A stretch of 64,000 nt of DNA from assembly GCF_050947875.1 (NCBI RefSeq), contig NC_134573.1, positions 46,696,115-46,760,114 of the forward strand, in the 5' to 3' direction. Each line of letters starts with the position of its first letter. Position 1 is the stretch's first letter. This DNA comes from Dermacentor variabilis (taxonomy: Eukaryota > Arthropoda > Arachnida > Ixodida > Ixodidae). Made by a program: the position numbers and the translations under genes. Of the stretch, positions 11,648 to 24,051 are shown piece by piece. The notes beneath the pieces were generated by a model that did no database searches, was not told where the DNA came from, and saw only the letters and a program-made list of their open reading frames with translations.

Positions 11648-12056
11648 GTGGCCACCATTGACCCTGAAGTGGGGTCACGTGACATGACGTCACGTGATGA
11701 CGTCACACAGGCTGCAGATGGGGCCTCATATCGTGCCGTCGGTCGCCTCCCGGCGGTGGCCACCATTGACCGTCAAGTGGCCTTCAAGTAGGTCACGTGA
11801 CATGACGTCACGTGATGACGTCACACCGGCTGCAGATGGGGCCTCATATCGCGCCGTCGGTCGCCTCCCAGCGGTGGCCACCATTGAACCTGAAGTGAGA
11901 TCACATGATGTGACGTCACGTGATGACGTCACACCGGCTGCAGATGGGGCCTTATATCGCGCCGTCGGACGTCGCCCGGCGGAGGCCTCCACGCTTCGGT
12001 TCGCGCTGTCGCGCGCGACGCGGCGGCGGCGCCACCATCGCTGCATCACGTGATAT
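11648..12056 (+). repeat. Tandem array of about 110-bp units with E-box and CRE palindromes
   Basis: Three units begin at about 11648, 11756 and 11874 with GTGGCCACCATTGA; a partial fourth begins near 12030. Each carries the block GTCACGTGA..TGACGTCACGTGATGACGTCAC, that is, CACGTG (E-box, bHLH/MYC-type) and TGACGTCA (CRE, CREB/ATF-type) palindromes close together. Each block is followed by GGCTGCAGATGGGGCC. The array is GC-rich compared with its surroundings. It lies directly before a TATA/initiator pair, so it could act as an enhancer; it could equally be a plain minisatellite. Confidence 0.8.
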
Positions 12057-12072
12057 GTGACGTCACGCCAGG

Positions 12073-12106
12073 GATAAAGCGGCGCGCGCCCGCCGTCGCG
12101 TCAGTC
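12073..12106 (+). promoter_or_regulatory. Candidate core promoter (TATA-like and initiator)
   Basis: GATAAAG at 12073 is followed 30 bases later by TCAGTC (12101-12106), the arthropod initiator consensus. That is the normal TATA-to-start spacing. A GC-rich leader leads to an ATG at 12160 with adenine at -3. The frame gives MPPNAKDTLR up to a possible splice donor (AAG/GTTAAG, about 12186), or 21 aa to a stop at 12225 if unspliced. I see no downstream exon, so the transcribed unit is unknown: a host gene first exon or the 5' end of a retroelement. Confidence 0.4.
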
Positions 12107-12189
12107 TCTGTGCCCGCAACCGCGCCAGCGTCTTTGCGCCGGGCGTGTATGCGGTCAAGATGCCTCCAAACGCTAAGGATACGCTAAGG

Positions 12190-12492
12190 TTAAGCCTCCA
12201 ATTCTTTTTATTTACCGTGTTGTGAGTCGTTGCTTAAGAGAGTATTAGCCATTCATTGTCCTATATGTCGGAGCCATTCAATAACAGATTTGATGGGATA
12301 ATGTGTGTGCATGCCTATCCTTAGGGTGACCACTGACAAGGATAATAAATATGTCCGTACCTTTGTTCAAAATTCTGTCAACTCTCCGCCATGTGCTAAA
12401 CAGCTTGGCTGGCCAACCACCTGCACAGAGTGGAATGGCTCATAATTTTTAAATTTTCATCGGTGCTTGTTACACAGCGGTACGACTTACAC
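12190..12492. other. No recognised feature
   Basis: AT-rich sequence between the promoter-like site and a MITE. Nothing recognised. Confidence 0.35.
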
Positions 12493-13145
12493 AGAGAGTT
12501 TCAGCATTCACTTTCAAAAAAATTTTATGTCTTGCCTGTGGCAAGATTTAGACCATGAGCTGGTCTGCTCGAAGAGGAGGACTTTACTTGCAAAAAAATG
12601 ACATGCATAATCGAGTAATTAACAGAAATTCATTATTTAATGTTTTAACTGATGTCCTTCTGGCACATATCGCCATTTCGAAATTCTAGCGGGTGAGATT
12701 GCAAGGCTAATCCACTTGAAAGAAATTGTGTGGATGACATCATTTACGAGACTTGTGCCATCAAACTTGCGGTAAAAATGCACTCTCGTTCCACGTACTT
12801 TCTTAAGAGAACGTCATTTTATGCACAGAAGCACAAAAGTAACTAGAACGCAAGTGAAGCACAAGTAACTAAATGCAAGCGAATAAATATTTCGAAACTG
12901 GCGTTGTCCTGAGATTTCCTTTCTAGCCGATCCGTCTCGGGAACTCCCCCGCTAGAATTTGCAGATTGCAATATGTGCCACCACCAAATTAGAAACCTAA
13001 TTAGTGAATCTCTGCCAATTAGTTGATTATGCATTTCAATTTTATACGCAAATAATGTCTGCCTTTTCGAGTAGACCAGCTGATGGACTAGAAGGGTGCT
13101 ATCTGCCATAGGCAATTTTTAAACATTTTCGTAATTGTTCACTGG
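12493..13145. mobile_element. Long-inverted-repeat MITE, copy 1
   Basis: A roughly 650-bp non-coding element whose ends are inverted copies of each other over about 180 bases. The left end reads TGCCTGTGGCA..GACCATGAGCTGGTCTGCTCG and the right end reads, on the other strand, TGCCTATGGCAGATAGC..CCATCAGCTGGTCTACTCG. Both continue through a GCATAATC..CTAATTA stretch to GGCACATAT..AATTCTAGCGGG. Two further copies lie at 13945-14606 and 22127-23495. No coding frame. A DNA-transposon derivative is the simplest reading. Confidence 0.75.
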
Positions 13146-13587
13146 GACACCTAGTATATCAGTCATTCCAAGCTAACTGCACCAACCGTGGCGCTGGAGT
13201 AATATGAACTTCTCTAAAGAATTTCGAACATATTACATGTATACAAGCATCAGTTGCGCAGTACTTCTCGAAAATACACTGAGCGAAAAAAAAAGTGCCC
13301 TTGAGCCCCATCTGAATTTTACGAAACAGTGTAAAACCAAGTGCGAAGCGAAAATATGCCAAAAATTACGTTCGTAACGCACTAAGGAGGTTCATGGAAA
13401 AGTATACGTAACAGCAGATATAATTGAGAAACAACAACTTTCGTTACGGAAAAGTTAATCGAAGTAATTTCCGTTTTCACCTCGGAAAAACAGTGCATTT
13501 GACTCCCACAATTGCAATACTTTGCCCTCGCTCCGACTTCACCTCAGCATGTTGACGGGAACAAAAACTGAATTCTCTGCGTAAGAT
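13146..13587. other. No recognised feature
   Basis: AT-rich spacer between MITE copy 1 and a LINE 3' end. Nothing recognised. Confidence 0.35.
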
Positions 13588-13795
13588 AGATAGAATAAAC
13601 TTTATTTTCCAACGGCTAAGGTGGTCCACCCATCCCCGACACGCAGGTCAGGGGGCGAGTGCCGCCGCCTCAGATGCAGGCTGGGAGGTCTTGGGTCCCA
13701 GCAGCCTCTTCAGCCAGTTGGACGAGCCGGAGCTGGAGCTCAGAGCCCGAGCTTCGCAGCAGGGTCTCCCAGGTATCTCTACTATACCTATTTTG
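13588..13795 (-). mobile_element. 5'-truncated LINE 3' end, minus strand
   Basis: The minus strand reads ETWETLLRSSGSELQLRLVQ then LAEEAAGTQDL, a C-terminal LINE tail of the same general type as at 7060-7310 but a different sequence. It is followed by AATAAAG and a TCTATC simple tail (about 13588-13606). Only about 200 bases remain. Confidence 0.55.
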
Positions 13796-13944
13796 TGCGT
13801 TCCCGTAAAAAATGGGTGGTGTATCCGCAGCATAGGGTTTTCGATTCTTTGGTTCCTAGTGTATTTTGTTTGGGCGGGCAGGGGTAATTTAGTTTACATT
13901 TTTCTTTTAACCCCAACATAATATATGTACTTTTTGTACAATAC

Positions 13945-14606
13945 ACGGGATGATAATTTTTAAATTTTACGTAATTTTTAAAAGTCGCCTGCGGCAGACA
14001 GAGTAATTCTTGTCGTTGATCTTGATTACTTAAGGAGGTGGGCATTACTAGTAGGACAAATCAAAACACATGTTTAACTAGTCAACAAACTTTCACTAAT
14101 GAACTTTATATTTAGTTTACTGCAGATATTGCAATTTAGAAATCGTAGCCGTTGAGCCAGCAAGACGAGTATTCACTCTATATGAACTGCCAGGACGACA
14201 CCAGTTTCGAGATGTGTTTGCCAAATTTCAAGACGGGAATAGTTGGCATTCCAGTTACATTTGTGCTTCAATGCATAAATGTGTGTTTTGTTCAAAAAGT
14301 AAGCAGTACAACAGTGCACTCTTGCGGCGAGTTGAATGGTACATGTCTCGGAACTAATGTAATCAGGGAAATTAATCCTAAGTGGATAAGCCTTGTACGC
14401 TCACCGACTACATTTCGTAAATTGTAATATTTGCTAGAAAGTAAATTGTGAAGGCAATTAGAAAAATTTATAAACTAGTTGAATACGTATTTTGATTTCT
14501 AGCGGAGATCCGCCTCTGTCCAATCCCGCTAAAGTGCTAGAATTATGTTATCTGAAGCAACCTATTCTTAAATATTCTATATAAATTAAAAGTGATCACC
14601 CCGTAT
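13945..14606. mobile_element. Long-inverted-repeat MITE, copy 3
   Basis: Same family as 12493-13145 but in the opposite orientation and more diverged. Shared blocks are GCCTGCGGCAGACAG, GATATTGCAATTTA, CAGGACGACACCAGTTTCGA, GCTTCAATGCATAAATG, AAGTAAGCAGTAC and TAAGTGGATAAGCCTTG. The right end keeps AGAATTATGTTATCTGAAGC. The 91-aa open frame inside (14152-14427) is accidental. Confidence 0.65.
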
Positions 14607-15944
14607 ACAAACGCGAATAGAAACACCTTAAAGATATAGCAATATCACTGACTCAAGGTCAACAGTGACCCCAATGATAAACAGCTGTACTTATTGGTTC
14701 CTTCAGGCTTGTCATGACAAGGTCCCTCTGCTGCGTGTCCCATCAAAAACTGTTTGGACAACTGTCTATCTGGCCCCAAGTATAGCGGGACTAATAGTAG
14801 ACATATCACGCGTTAGTGAAATATGCTCAATAAAGCTGCCTATCAGAAATGTTCACCAAATGTAGTCGTCTTCTCTTCATTGGTTTCACGGTGACTCAAC
14901 GGGTGTCGTGCAAATGGTGCTTTCATTTCACGCTCATGAAACCGACTTGTGGCCCGCTCTACCCATTCGCGCGTAGGCGACAGCATACGCATACTTCCAG
15001 TAGCACGGAAATGCGAGATGTCGGTCTACCTTAAGCTGGTGTACCTTCGATATTTAAGCTCATGTGAACTTTGGTTATCACGGCTTATAATCCTCTCCGC
15101 TACACACCGCCATCTGCACCGCTATGGTTTGTATTTCCTGCCAATGCGCTATGACATGAGCACGAAACGCGAACCAAAATATTGCGATGGTGCGGCTCAA
15201 ATGAATTGTTTTCCTCTCTAAAAACGAAATAAATTCGATTAGAATTTCCGTGCTGAAAGTGGTTATGCTTATCAGTTATATCCGCTTTTCTCTGTATTTT
15301 TCCATTAACCGCTCTAGAGCATTACCGACGTCGTATCATAGGAAAAATAAATTTTGGGGAAGTCAGGCTACTATTTGCGATCCTGTGCGTCGCATAACGG
15401 AGAAAGCAAGATTTGTACGTTTTGGGGACAGTTCTACTAAAGGAATTCCACGTTTTGTTTCTTAGCCTCTTCTGTGGAAAAATTTACCAAATATGTGTGC
15501 GTTAAAATTTCGACATTTTTACAAATGTTCCCGTAGCCCGTTTGACTTACCGAAGTAGCCTATACATCCTTTTCATTATAACATTTTTTTTTATCAATAT
15601 CCTTCATCTTTTCTTGTGCTTCCTCAAAACTTCTCTATGTACACCCATAAGCAAAAGTATACGGACCACAGAGTCGCCGCACAGAATTTCTTCGTAATTA
15701 ACACGCATAAACGGAAACTGATGAGTTCGATAGAAAATTTGTAATGTCAAGTTTGAACTGCAGTCTTTAATTTCGAGTTGCATTCACAGACACAGGAGAA
15801 AATGGCTTTTATCGCGCAATCCTTGGTCCGTATAGTTTTGCTCATGGTGTATCTTGTACCGCTACCTATGCCTGTAACGGATCTGTTACTTTCAATCTCT
15901 TCGCTCTTTTTTTTTTCACCAATAAACATAACGCATGTTGCTTA
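14607..15944. other. No recognised feature
   Basis: AT-rich sequence with several 60-90 aa open frames, none with a recognisable motif. Nothing I can support. Confidence 0.4.
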
Positions 15945-17100
15945 TCTCGACTGCTGACCTGTTGATGCCTCCATCCGCTTTAAATCCAAGTGGTTCTGGA
16001 TGGTGTAAGTTTCCCTACCGGTCTCACTAGCCGAATCCCTTAGCACGCCATTAGGATGTGCTGAGTGGCCGGAATTTTGCTGCAGTATACGCATGCACCA
16101 TCTGGTTGCGTACATTTGATCCGGTTTGTTTTTGTCCTTAGGCAACAATAACGTGCCTCATATCGCAAGGCACTTCTCTTGGTGTAATGGTTTATTTCTT
16201 CCTATTATCTTCAATCTCCATGGTCCATCATTTGCACCCAATTCACTATCTCTGTTTTTCTCACTTCATTTTCATGACTTGTGGTTGTCTATTTACACTT
16301 TCAGTTACCCTGTACTTGGTTGCCAACTTTCTTGACCTCTTCCTCCATTTTGTGTCCACGATTTTCAGGCAGAAATACTTGTGCACTTTATCCTCCCATT
16401 TATATTGATCCATTTCCTGAGTCTTTCTTCAAAAGTAATTTTGCTCCGCGTTCACCGATTTGAGACAAGGCCCAAACCTTGTCACCCTGCACTGCCTCCT
16501 TTATGGTCTTGCCCCGGACTCCAAAAGCCAACCAGCCTACCGATCTTTGGTTAACATCGAACCAGGACAAGATATCTGGTTTTTAAGCATAGAATTACAT
16601 TTGGGAACGTTAGCGCTGACACGAAAACTCCTTTCGATATTCCATGCACAGCCTCATATTTATTGTGGCCCCAAAGTGCTCTATTATTCACTATTGCTCC
16701 ATTTCGCTCCTACTTTGTGAAAACAAAGTAGGAGATTATCTTGGTTGGTGTTTGAGTAAGTCTTTCCTTACATTATGCATACGCCGATGTGTCTATATTG
16801 ATTGACTGTGTTATAACTTGCTGTTAAATTAGCACCACTTAATTCCTCATTTCATGATAAAAGAATTCCCGACTTCTGTGTGCTAAGCTTAAGGCATACA
16901 TTTGTCGCTGCGTTGAAACAAATACTCGCAAGTCTCTGGAAATTTGATGCATTGTCCGCAAATAGCACTGTGTCATCCGTATGTACAAGTCCGGGGACCT
17001 TACGTTTCGCAATGTGCCCATTACACATGTAGCATACATGAAACACTCATTCCATTCCTCTGGAAATGGACCGCCCTCTAGCGCCGCCACCACAAAGTTC
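15945..17100 (-). mobile_element. Decayed LINE: RT catalytic motif to C-terminus, minus strand
   Basis: Near 16970 the minus strand reads VPGLVHTDDTVLFADNAS, an RT motif C with HTDD in place of YADD. SFQ-type text follows: NFQRLASICFNAATN and STQKSGI. Further along are blocks like KYKAVHGISKGVFV, ALTFPNVILCLK, IGRLV and KITFEERLRKW, which are typical of the post-RT region of a tick LINE family. The last block (about 15950-16140) has CMRILQQNSGHSAHP. Stops and frameshifts occur throughout and the upstream RT is absent. Confidence 0.6.
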
Positions 17101-17562
17101 GCGCGTTTAGCATGTCAGTCAGACACGACTGTCTGAATATAAGGCATCCGTTCGATTCTTTCCAGCGCCTGGGAAATGTAAAATATTTGTTTTGTGTGAT
17201 TCAGGAGCACCACATACCAATTAATTTTAGTCGTCATCAAAGAAATTCGTTTAAAAGTTGTACATACACAGTCGCACATGCCCAGTGATCCAGGTTGGTC
17301 GAACGGTTGGTTTCGAACGTGGTTCCTTCAGCGCGGCATCCCGATGCTCTGGACACTAGGCCATCGCCTACTCAGTGATCGATGTTGTCTAGATCGTTTT
17401 GGAATGTACCCTTTAAAACAATCCGAATAGACTTTTTCTCGAACACATGAATGCGCAGGACTGGAAGGGAAATGAGTGGACGCCGAGCACGAAATTGTGA
17501 CGAGGCGTGCATCGTTGGCGGTGCCCAAGCATGCCTTGTAACATCCTGCGACATTTATTAGG
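17101..17562. other. No recognised feature
   Basis: Contains a short stretch resembling a tRNA 3' half (around 17310) with no cloverleaf. Nothing I can support. Confidence 0.35.
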
Positions 17563-18028
17563 GCGAGAGCATTAGATGGCTCAGGGGTCGAAAAATTGGC
17601 TGTTCAGCGCTATGGCGCCCAAATTCAAAGGCACCAAATTGAGGGTCGAACCCTCGACCATTGGTGGGAGTCAAACCAACGACGTTTAGAGTTAATTAAG
17701 GGATAGCCAATTAGGACATAGTTCATTTAGATAGAGCTGATTAAGGCGCTCGAACCCATGGCCGTTAGCATAAATTAACACGAAGTTAACACACAGTTGA
17801 TTAACGTAAAGTTAATTAAGACATTCGAACTCACGAACTTTGGTGTGAGTGGTGCCCACGACCGTTAGTGAAAATAAAGTGAGGTTAATTACACACACCT
17901 CATTAACTGGGACTTAATTAAGGCACTCGAGAACACGACATTTGGTGGGAGTCGAACCCACCACCTTTTGTGGAAGTCGAGCACAGGACACTTGTTGTTC
18001 CACCCTCATGAGCCATATAACGCTTTCG
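17563..18028. mobile_element. Small element with inverted ends and a minisatellite core
   Basis: The left end GCGAGAGCATTAGATGGCTC is matched in inverted form by the right end (GCGAAAGCGTTATATGGCTC on the minus strand). Between them are degenerate repeats that alternate a TCGAACCCACGACC-type motif with a TTAATTAAGGCACTCGAA-type motif. There is no coding frame. It looks like a non-autonomous DNA element whose core expanded as a minisatellite. No target duplication was found. Confidence 0.6.
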
Positions 18029-21000
18029 CAAAAAAAGAAAACAAGTAACGAGACAACAAATTAAAGAAAAAAACAACGCATTCGAATGAGAATGTCAAGT
18101 AATTTAATGAAAATCTCGTGAGTGCGCAGGCTTTCGCCTTCATACTCCTTTGCGGAGGCTAAAGTGATTACATTTCTTTTTCTTATATGCCAGCCTGAGA
18201 CGACTAACTGCTTCATTCTCTACCAAGAGACGCCAATCGAACATTATTTTCTCTCGTGCCGCCGCTTTCTAACACGAAGAAAACTATTAGAATACTCATT
18301 TACCAAACTTGGCCTGTCGTTAACCTCGCGAAGCATTCTTCCTTTTGGGACGACTTGACTAGAATGCAGCCAACGGGATGCTTTTCTTGCAGTTTACAAT
18401 TTTATTAGAGAGACAAATAGTACCTTGCTGAGTTTCTTAATTATCTATAGTTGCTATTACTTCATTTCTTTACGCTAACTTATTTATCAATATTCTTAAG
18501 AATTTCTTTCATTACACTTCGAAATTACACTTCTATCATCCCTCGCTCCACTATGCAAATCTAGTTTCTCTCTGCTTCTAACCATATGGAAAACCGCGTG
18601 CTTCTTAGCCAGTCCCCCATATTGGCTACGCGTAACTGTTGGGTACACAAGACAAGACAAGACAAGACGCCAGTGCGTGCTTAGCAGCAGACAATTACAT
18701 AGACGAGCGATGCGGGAATACACTTGGGTCTAATCAGTGCCAATGCTTAATAAAAGGCGGGGTGATAGCTGATCACCTCATCTAATTTCGTAACCGGTGA
18801 AAGACGTACTTACGACATGCGCGTGAAATGGAGAGAAGGAAATATGATGCCTATACTCTACAAAGGAGTGCGGCCAACCTCAAGTGGACTCGCCTAGCCC
18901 TACTCTGAATACTTTAAGAGAGGGAAAAGAGGGAAAAGGAGGGCTACGAAGGCTACTATGAGACCAGACATCGTGGAGCGAGTGAGTGATTGACTGCCAC
19001 GAAGAGCTGGCTTTAATTTTGATCCATCCGCAGGTCGTCGTGCATCACGTCACGTGATGCTTGCGTAACGGACTATAAGAACCCAACAGTGTTGATGAAA
19101 AAGCGAAGAAGATAGTTGAACTTTATATACAACGCGGCCTTCGGGTGAGCCATCCGCGCTAGTACCATGTTACATGTATCTTGTTTATCAAACGGTCGCG
19201 GTATTTAGGATCTGCTGCACATCCAAAGAACTTCGTGAGAAACTTTCTATGTTTCGCATCTGATGCGGATCCAAAGGTGTACCATTTTTCTTTATTCATT
19301 TCTTGTTCCCTCGTGAAATGGCGCAGCGCACCCTGCGGGAGCGGTCACAAATCGGGCGGGGATGCAGCTGTTGGCAATTTCTTTTAAAGATACGGTAAAG
19401 TAAAATATGTATCCCGCAGAGGGGATTTCAGCCACATAGTCTTTCGGCGTCTTTCACCTCTTCTTCGGAATATTTCAATTTAATAAATTATCGCTGGTTG
19501 TCCCACCGTCATGCAAACTGATCCTTCTCACGTGGCAAGTTCTGGCACAGGACCTGTGGAAAACAATATTTCTTTTTGTATTCGATCAGATGAACGTGCA
19601 TTCCGCTGGTTTAGTATCATTAGCGAGTAGGAAAAAAAGCAGTACTGTTTCCGCGCTGTGACGCGCGTGCAAAAAAGAAGAAGCGTCATTTTCGAATTCA
19701 CGCGACTGGGATTTTTCGACCACCGGCAGCGTCAGCTGGCTCAGCTGCTTCTCGACAACGCACAGGTGAGTGCGCCGCCAAATTTCTTCGAGCGTTAATT
19801 AAGTGGAGTATAGATTCAAGCCCATCACGGTGTGAGTTTAGCGTGGGCCGACGTAAGAGCGCCGACTTTGCGCCACGCTATCTCTTTAGTCCCTCTACGG
19901 AAACGAGTGCCCATGCCAATCGGCTTTCTGCCTCAAGAATACGGTATGCATTTCGGCTGCAATTAAAACACCGTCGTCCAGCATCATTGGGCATACGGGG
20001 CTACCAAAGGCGGCACTATGCCGATAATGCATCAAATCTACCGATTTTAGATAACACTGCCTATAAGCGACTATCAGGCGCTCCCTCGCGTCAGTGATTG
20101 CCATCTGGTGGTTGTAGTGTTGATAGGGAAATCTCAAACGGGCGGGAGGTTTTACACTAGGGAAGCATTGCCACGCACGAATCCATGCGAACGTATAGTT
20201 TGTCAATGGCCATTGCACCGAAGAGAACGGATCGAGTCTCATAACAGGTGCGAAAGTCATTAGGAATATTACGTAATTTGGCGCCCGTATTCACGGATGT
20301 TTCCTTAAACCAGACAAGTTCTTAAAAGCAATAACCGGTTCCTAAAGATAACGGAGATATTAGCAGAAGCGGGTAACAACCATAAGCAGGTCTTCTCACG
20401 AAAAAAAATATTTGAATTCAGACCCCGTTATTGGAATATCTTTGTTGCAGTTCTTGCACTGTCCCGAGCCATAAATTTTGTTTTTAGCCTGCACGCGCGC
20501 TTTTCCTCTATTGTTACACGATTTTCCAGTTTAGCAACAATAATTGAAACCGAAGGTCTCAGTTTCCTACTGCAACCACGTGAAGCCAACATGCAATGAA
20601 GCCCAGGCAATGACACTGCAAATTAACTGTGGTTCTAATTGAAATACATAAATATTCGGGAAATGCACTATGAAAGCAAACGAAAATAAACAACTTGCGA
20701 GCGACGCGACTCGAAACTATATCTTCCCCTTAAACGTGCGATGCTCTAGCAATCGAGCTATAGCAACAGCTCTCTGGTAGAGTTGGATTGTACTGTTCAT
20801 GTGTGCGCAATCTAGGATTGCTATGTGCTCCGCGAGAAGCCTCCTAAACTGCTGTCGGCCGTGTCGCGTTAGACGCAAAACGTTTTAGGCTTAGATGTGA
20901 AAGGAGTACATTTTATATGTAAGGCGGTGCGCACGAAACATTTATTTTGTCAGTCTTTGTATTTCGCCACCTTTCGTGTAGTTTTACCCTTTTATGCACC

Positions 21001-22126
21001 ACGCTGAGCGGCCGACTCCAGCAGTCACGTCAGCGTAGCTGCGTCCGAACAATCGCGTACGGCTGAATTGATTATAAATTGCGGCAAGGTAATACACCAC
21101 CAGAAAATTGCAAACACCGGTTTCTACCTTGGTCTCGTCATGTCACTTGAATTAAGCTTATATAGGGCTTAGACCTTATTGAGACAAATGACAGACGAAT
21201 GGTACCTGAACGACAAATGAGGCCTTGCGCACAACCACTAAATTACAAGTCGTGGCACGTAATATCGCGGCCATTAAATGTCACTTCATCTCTGCAGCAC
21301 GACAGAGGACTACATGTTGCCTCCTTAATTACTGCTCCACAAATATAGCATAACTCTCTTTATGTATCCCCCTTTGAAAGGACGTTGACATTAAATATAC
21401 TTTACTGATCGGAAAAGCTGTCCTCGTATTGGCGTTTATACGGCCACGTGCTTGCCCCCTTTCAAAGGTTTCCACAGCCAGCACACGCGTGTAGCATCGA
21501 AGCTACTGAGATCAGCGAAAACATTTTGGAAGAGTGTAATAGCGTGTATTGATATCTACGCTTCTAGTCAGCCTACCTGCTTCGTTTGAATCTTAGGATC
21601 GTGAACACTGTGACAGAATGCGACCATAATTGGGTATACCCATGGCGCAAAAGCGCGGATAAAACACCATGTGGCGATCGGGCTGACGTAATGTTTGTCG
21701 CAACTTTACTGGAAAGAACATGCCTGATGGTTAGTTTCTCCTTATTTACGTAAACATATTTATATCCGCACAGAAAGTGAACCTCGTGGTATATTCAGCA
21801 TCACAGTACATTGGATGGATTGACGCCATGGGGTAGCCCCCTTGGCATTTTTACATCGCTCCATCCAGCCTTTTATCCATCCATACATGCAACTTTTCAA
21901 TCTACCGAAGGAGCGGCTAATGCGAGTCATCCTCAATGTTTATAACACAGTTGCAAAAGCTACACTTCTATGCTTCTAAGCATCCGATCATGCTACTGGA
22001 TTACTCAATGAAACAACCGCACTTCACTGTAGACGGAAGTAAAATCCCCTGTGTTTTGCGATCGTGGTACACAGACCGGAGCACCACAAGCAAATTTAGA
22101 AAAATGAAGCTCACTGAGAGATATGC
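18029..22126. other. Large stretch with no recognised gene
   Basis: About 4 kb of mixed sequence. It includes a short CAAGA tandem run (about 18648-18668), a TATA-like ACTTTATATACAACG (about 19120) without a following gene, and open frames of up to 121 aa without motifs. I recognise no exon, RNA gene or repeat family. Confidence 0.4.
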
Positions 22127-23495
22127 CGGGAGTTTTAGCGAACACTTTAAAAAAAATTAAAAGCTGCCTGTGGTCAATAGCGCAATTGTAGTCCATGAGC
22201 TGGTCTACCAGAAAAGGCGGGAACTACTTTCACGCAAAAGAAGTGGTTCTAATCCACGCTGTAAAGGTGGTTGGCCAGCGAATCTGTGGCCAATCACCTG
22301 ATCCGGATGACCAATGTGACGTGGCCTCTAACGACTGAGCAATGCACAACATGAAATCCTCGTTAGAAAGGGAATTCAATGCTCTGTACCAAAACTTTAT
22401 TCCGGCGTCCCAACTGCGCGTGGCTTGTTTGGAGCAGGAACTACTGCGTCTCCCCTAGCCTGACCTCGGCGCCTTTCTGTATGCTCACGCAGCTGTTCCC
22501 GTCGCGGCTCGTCGTGTTCACGATGCTCGAGAGCCCTAATCATGCTTAGCCTTCCTATAGCGCTATCGCAACCCACATTAAATCAGTTACTGAGTCGGTT
22601 CTTTTTTACGCATGAATGTGTAGTGACGTAGCTACGCGCTTCTTATGCCACAGTTGCCGTTTCCCGGCAACTTCAGCTTCTGTAACCGTAGCCATTGCCG
22701 CTGAACGCATACGGTGAGCGCTTCGGGATTGGCATTGTTCGAACCTGCCTTATCATCTGTCCTGTGGCTTTGAACGTTGCTTTGTGCTTTCCGTATTGAA
22801 ACAAACAATGGGGCATCTCTTCCACGCGTAATTCTAATCCAGATAGGCACTTTTCACTTCAATTCGTGGAATGGTTCTTCTGTCGATTGTTCTGTCGACC
22901 GAGACGGAGAAATTCCGAGGTCCGAGTCATATACAGCATCACCTTAAAAATTGAAATACATATTCGACTAGTTAGCAATAATGACTAATTAGGTTCGCAA
23001 AAACTACCTTATGGCACATATTGCAATTCACAAGTTCTAATAGGGAAGTTCCCGAGGCGGACCCACTTGGGACGAATTCTAAGGATGACATTAGAGATAA
23101 TAATACCCCAACCTTGCGCAGAATTTCATTGACGTTCCAATTACTGTTGTGCATCAATGCATAAAACGAAGTTTTGTTAAGAAAGTAAGTGGAACCACAC
23201 TGCATCTTACCTCAAGTTTGACGAACCGTAGGTCGTAAATGGTATCATACACACAATTATATTTAAGTGGATATGTCTTGCAACGTCACCCGCTAGAATT
23301 TTTAAACTTCAATGTGCCATAAAGTAATTACTTCAAACTTAATTATGGAATTTCGGTAATGAGTCAATTATTCATTTAACATTCCTGTGAATGTCCGCAT
23401 CTTTCGGAAGACCTGCTCATGGACTATAATTGTGCTATCTGCCATGCGCAATTCTAGAAAAAAGCAATGCTTGAAGCGTTCGCTTAAACATCCTG
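22127..23495. mobile_element. Long-inverted-repeat MITE, copy 2, interrupted
   Basis: The left end (22127-22240) contains GTAGTCCATGAGCTGGTCTA and GCCTGTGG; the remainder (about 22945-23495) runs from a GAAATACATATTCGACTA block to GACTATAATTGTGCTATCTG. In copy 1 these parts are adjacent. Here about 700 bases (22241-22944) separate them and have no counterpart in the other copies. The interrupting sequence has no clear inverted ends and no coding frame. Confidence 0.65.
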
Positions 23496-24051
23496 TATAC
23501 AAAAATTCATCTGAAGGATTACATGTTTTTATGACTGGACAACCCAGCAAATATTTGTAAAATGCATCGCAGTTACATGAGATGTCACCTTCTACGACTA
23601 ATGGTCGTTCAGGTTACATTTAGTCTACCAACTCTTTAGTAACCATGGCGAATATGTGTCGTATTTTCAGCGATTTTAGACAGTAAGCTTACAGTTTCAA
23701 TCTTGGAACAAAACCAAAAGGACTACCGCATCGTTGGAAACGCGCAGCACGTGAAAGTCCTCGGGCTAGCAGAGTTTCTGTCGCAATACAAGTCGCAATG
23801 CTTCGCATAACGTCACTATAATATATACATGGACATTCTCAGCGGCCCGCGAGCCATGTACACGTCACTGTCGGGCTGAAGCTAAGCGAAAGTCGGGTTT
23901 CACAATAAGACCTGCACTGGAGTTCCGACTGTCTAGGGGAACGCAAGGAATATATTTAGGTTGTCTCGCGAGCGCGATAACCGGAGCGAGTCTGCGACCC
24001 CGACAAGCATCCGGTCACGTGCCTTGCTTGGCAGCCTACTAGCCTAAACAA
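23496..24051. other. No recognised feature
   Basis: No coding frame or repeat recognised between the MITE and the first SINE. Confidence 0.35.

Noticed and set aside
11339..12053. Open frames of up to 119 aa through the E-box/CRE array
   Set aside because: Exist because the GC-rich tandem units lack stops in several frames. No protein motif.
14152..14427. 91-aa ORF
   Set aside because: Lies inside MITE copy 3 and matches non-coding sequence of the other copies.
17280..17380. tRNA-like sequence
   Set aside because: Only scattered similarity to a tRNA 3' half; stems do not pair.
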